Notes under the pieces: generated by a model | The model's database searches: none | The model's input: the letters and a program-made list of their open reading frames with translations, nothing else | Told to the model about the DNA's origin: nothing | Made by a program: the position numbers and the translations under genes | Shown here: positions 15,269 through 15,653 of the stretch, one piece after another | Layout of the letters: every line of letters begins with the position of its first letter | Numbering within the stretch: the stretch's first letter is position 1 | Assembly: GCA_965370045.1 (NCBI GenBank) | Contig: CBDUSI010000105.1 | Span: 1-15,653 of the forward strand | Length of the DNA stretch: 15,653 bases | Direction: 5' to 3' | Origin: CAZONU01 sp965370045 | GTDB taxonomy: Bacteria > Planctomycetota > SZUA-567 > JAKLDR01

Positions 15269-15346
15269 GACCCCATCGTCTAGCCAGGTCCAGGACACCG
15301 GGTTTTCATCCCGGCAACACGGGTTCAAATCCCGTTGGGGTCGCCA
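15269..15346 (+). tRNA. tRNA-Glu (anticodon TTC)
   Basis: Acceptor stem GACCCCA with TGGGGTC, D-arm GTCT/GGAC, anticodon stem CCGGG/CCCGG with loop TTTTCAT, and T-arm ACGGG-TTCAAAT-CCCGT. The anticodon TTC is at 15305-15307 and the discriminator is G. Unlike its neighbour it encodes CCA (15344-15346). A recombinase remnant lies just downstream, which fits use of this tRNA 3' end as an integration site. Confidence 0.97.
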
Positions 15347-15359
15347 ACCTTTCTTGCAC

Positions 15360-15582
15360 TTAAGCCCCAGTCTTAGTGGAGCTTTCACGAGGCTCCTTGG
15401 ACTCTATTGCGTCCTGCGCACCATATGCGCACCACGCAGGCCCCCCCAATTCTTTCACGCGCTCTGAGACAGCCTTGACGGCAGCCCTCAGTAGTTTGGG
15501 GTTGGGCTTGGCGTAGTCTCCATGCTCATTTGGGCGGAACCATGCCTAGCCAGTGTCATGATGGCGTGCCTCCCTGGAACTG
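15360..15582 (-). pseudogene. Degenerate C-terminus of a tyrosine recombinase (integrase)
   Basis: On the minus strand, one frame reads HAIMTLARHGSAQMSMET (15573 to ~15516) and a second continues YAKPNPKLLRAAVKAVSERV from ~15515, ending at TAA (15360-15362). Joined, LARHG...METYAKP matches the end of phage-type integrases: the His of the LGH-type box and the nucleophilic Tyr. A single missing base near 15515 breaks the frame exactly at that Tyr. Further upstream, to the window end, similarity fades and stops appear. The DNA is visibly less GC-rich than the rest of the window. It points toward tRNA-Glu, as integrases do beside their attachment sites, and is the likely scar of an integrated element. 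Confidence 0.7.
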
Positions 15583-15585
15583 GTC

Positions 15586-15612
15586 CAGGTCTAGAGTTGC
15601 ACTTTAGACCTG
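15586..15612. repeat. 8-bp inverted repeat at the right edge
   Basis: CAGGTCTA (15586-15593) and TAGACCTG (15605-15612) are perfect inverted copies separated by 11 bases. It lies upstream of the readable part of the recombinase remnant. The rest of 15347-15653 holds only that remnant; I see no other gene. Confidence 0.35.
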
Positions 15613-15653
15613 TGGTCTTCACCCCGAAATCTGGTCCACCCGGGATGTGAATT

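Noticed and set aside
15047..15388. Minus-strand open frame of 113 codons across the tRNA pair
   Set aside because: It is the antisense of both tRNA genes; peptides of this type are well-known false proteins.
1..15653. CRISPR array, riboswitch or rRNA
   Set aside because: I found no regularly spaced repeats, no recognisable riboswitch core and no rRNA sequence on either strand.

Overview
This is a GC-rich bacterial window (roughly two-thirds G+C in the coding parts) with clear Shine-Dalgarno sites, sigma-70-like promoters and a tRNA pair at the right end. An exported HEAT-repeat protein, a GH20-like secreted protein with carbohydrate-binding modules and a methyltransferase-type URO-D protein suggest a planctomycete, another PVC-group bacterium or a related environmental lineage. 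That placement is inferred from gene content; no phylogenetic marker is present.

Layout. 1-888: the 3' part of a TIM-barrel, glycoside-hydrolase-like gene (+), joined at about position 54 to unrelated AT-richer sequence. 895-5922: a minus-strand block read as anmK (anhydro-muropeptide sugar kinase), then a URO-D-superfamily protein with the HxC...C zinc ligands of corrinoid methyltransferases, then a large secreted GH20-like protein with CBM-like modules and apparently no catalytic Asp-Glu. 6057-7337: an exported protein of unknown function with a C-terminal NTF2-like domain (-), with a good terminator. 7338-7646: a divergent intergenic region holding a strong + promoter whose spacer contains a perfect 12-bp palindrome. 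7647-8345: a single-domain response regulator and a 53-aa zinc-ribbon protein, closed by a strong terminator. 8494-10266: a CLC-type chloride channel protein fused to a complete response-regulator receiver domain. 10327-12243: lplA-like and larC-like cofactor genes (-). 12359-14926: an exported HEAT-repeat protein carrying a degenerate receiver-like domain (-). 15158-15346: tRNA-Lys(TTT) and tRNA-Glu(TTC). 15360 to the end: a frameshifted remnant of a tyrosine-recombinase C-terminus next to tRNA-Glu.

How the parts may work together. The left block looks like carbohydrate and cell-wall-sugar turnover: an extracellular sugar-binding or degrading protein, an anhydroMurNAc kinase, and a possible methyl-transfer enzyme. 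The centre is a signalling segment. A free receiver, a receiver welded to an anion channel and a pseudo-receiver in an exported scaffold all lie within about 7.5 kb, with no histidine kinase in view. The most unusual object is the CLC-receiver fusion. Its pore also lacks both proton-coupling glutamates, which suggests an anion channel controlled by phosphorylation rather than a proton exchanger.
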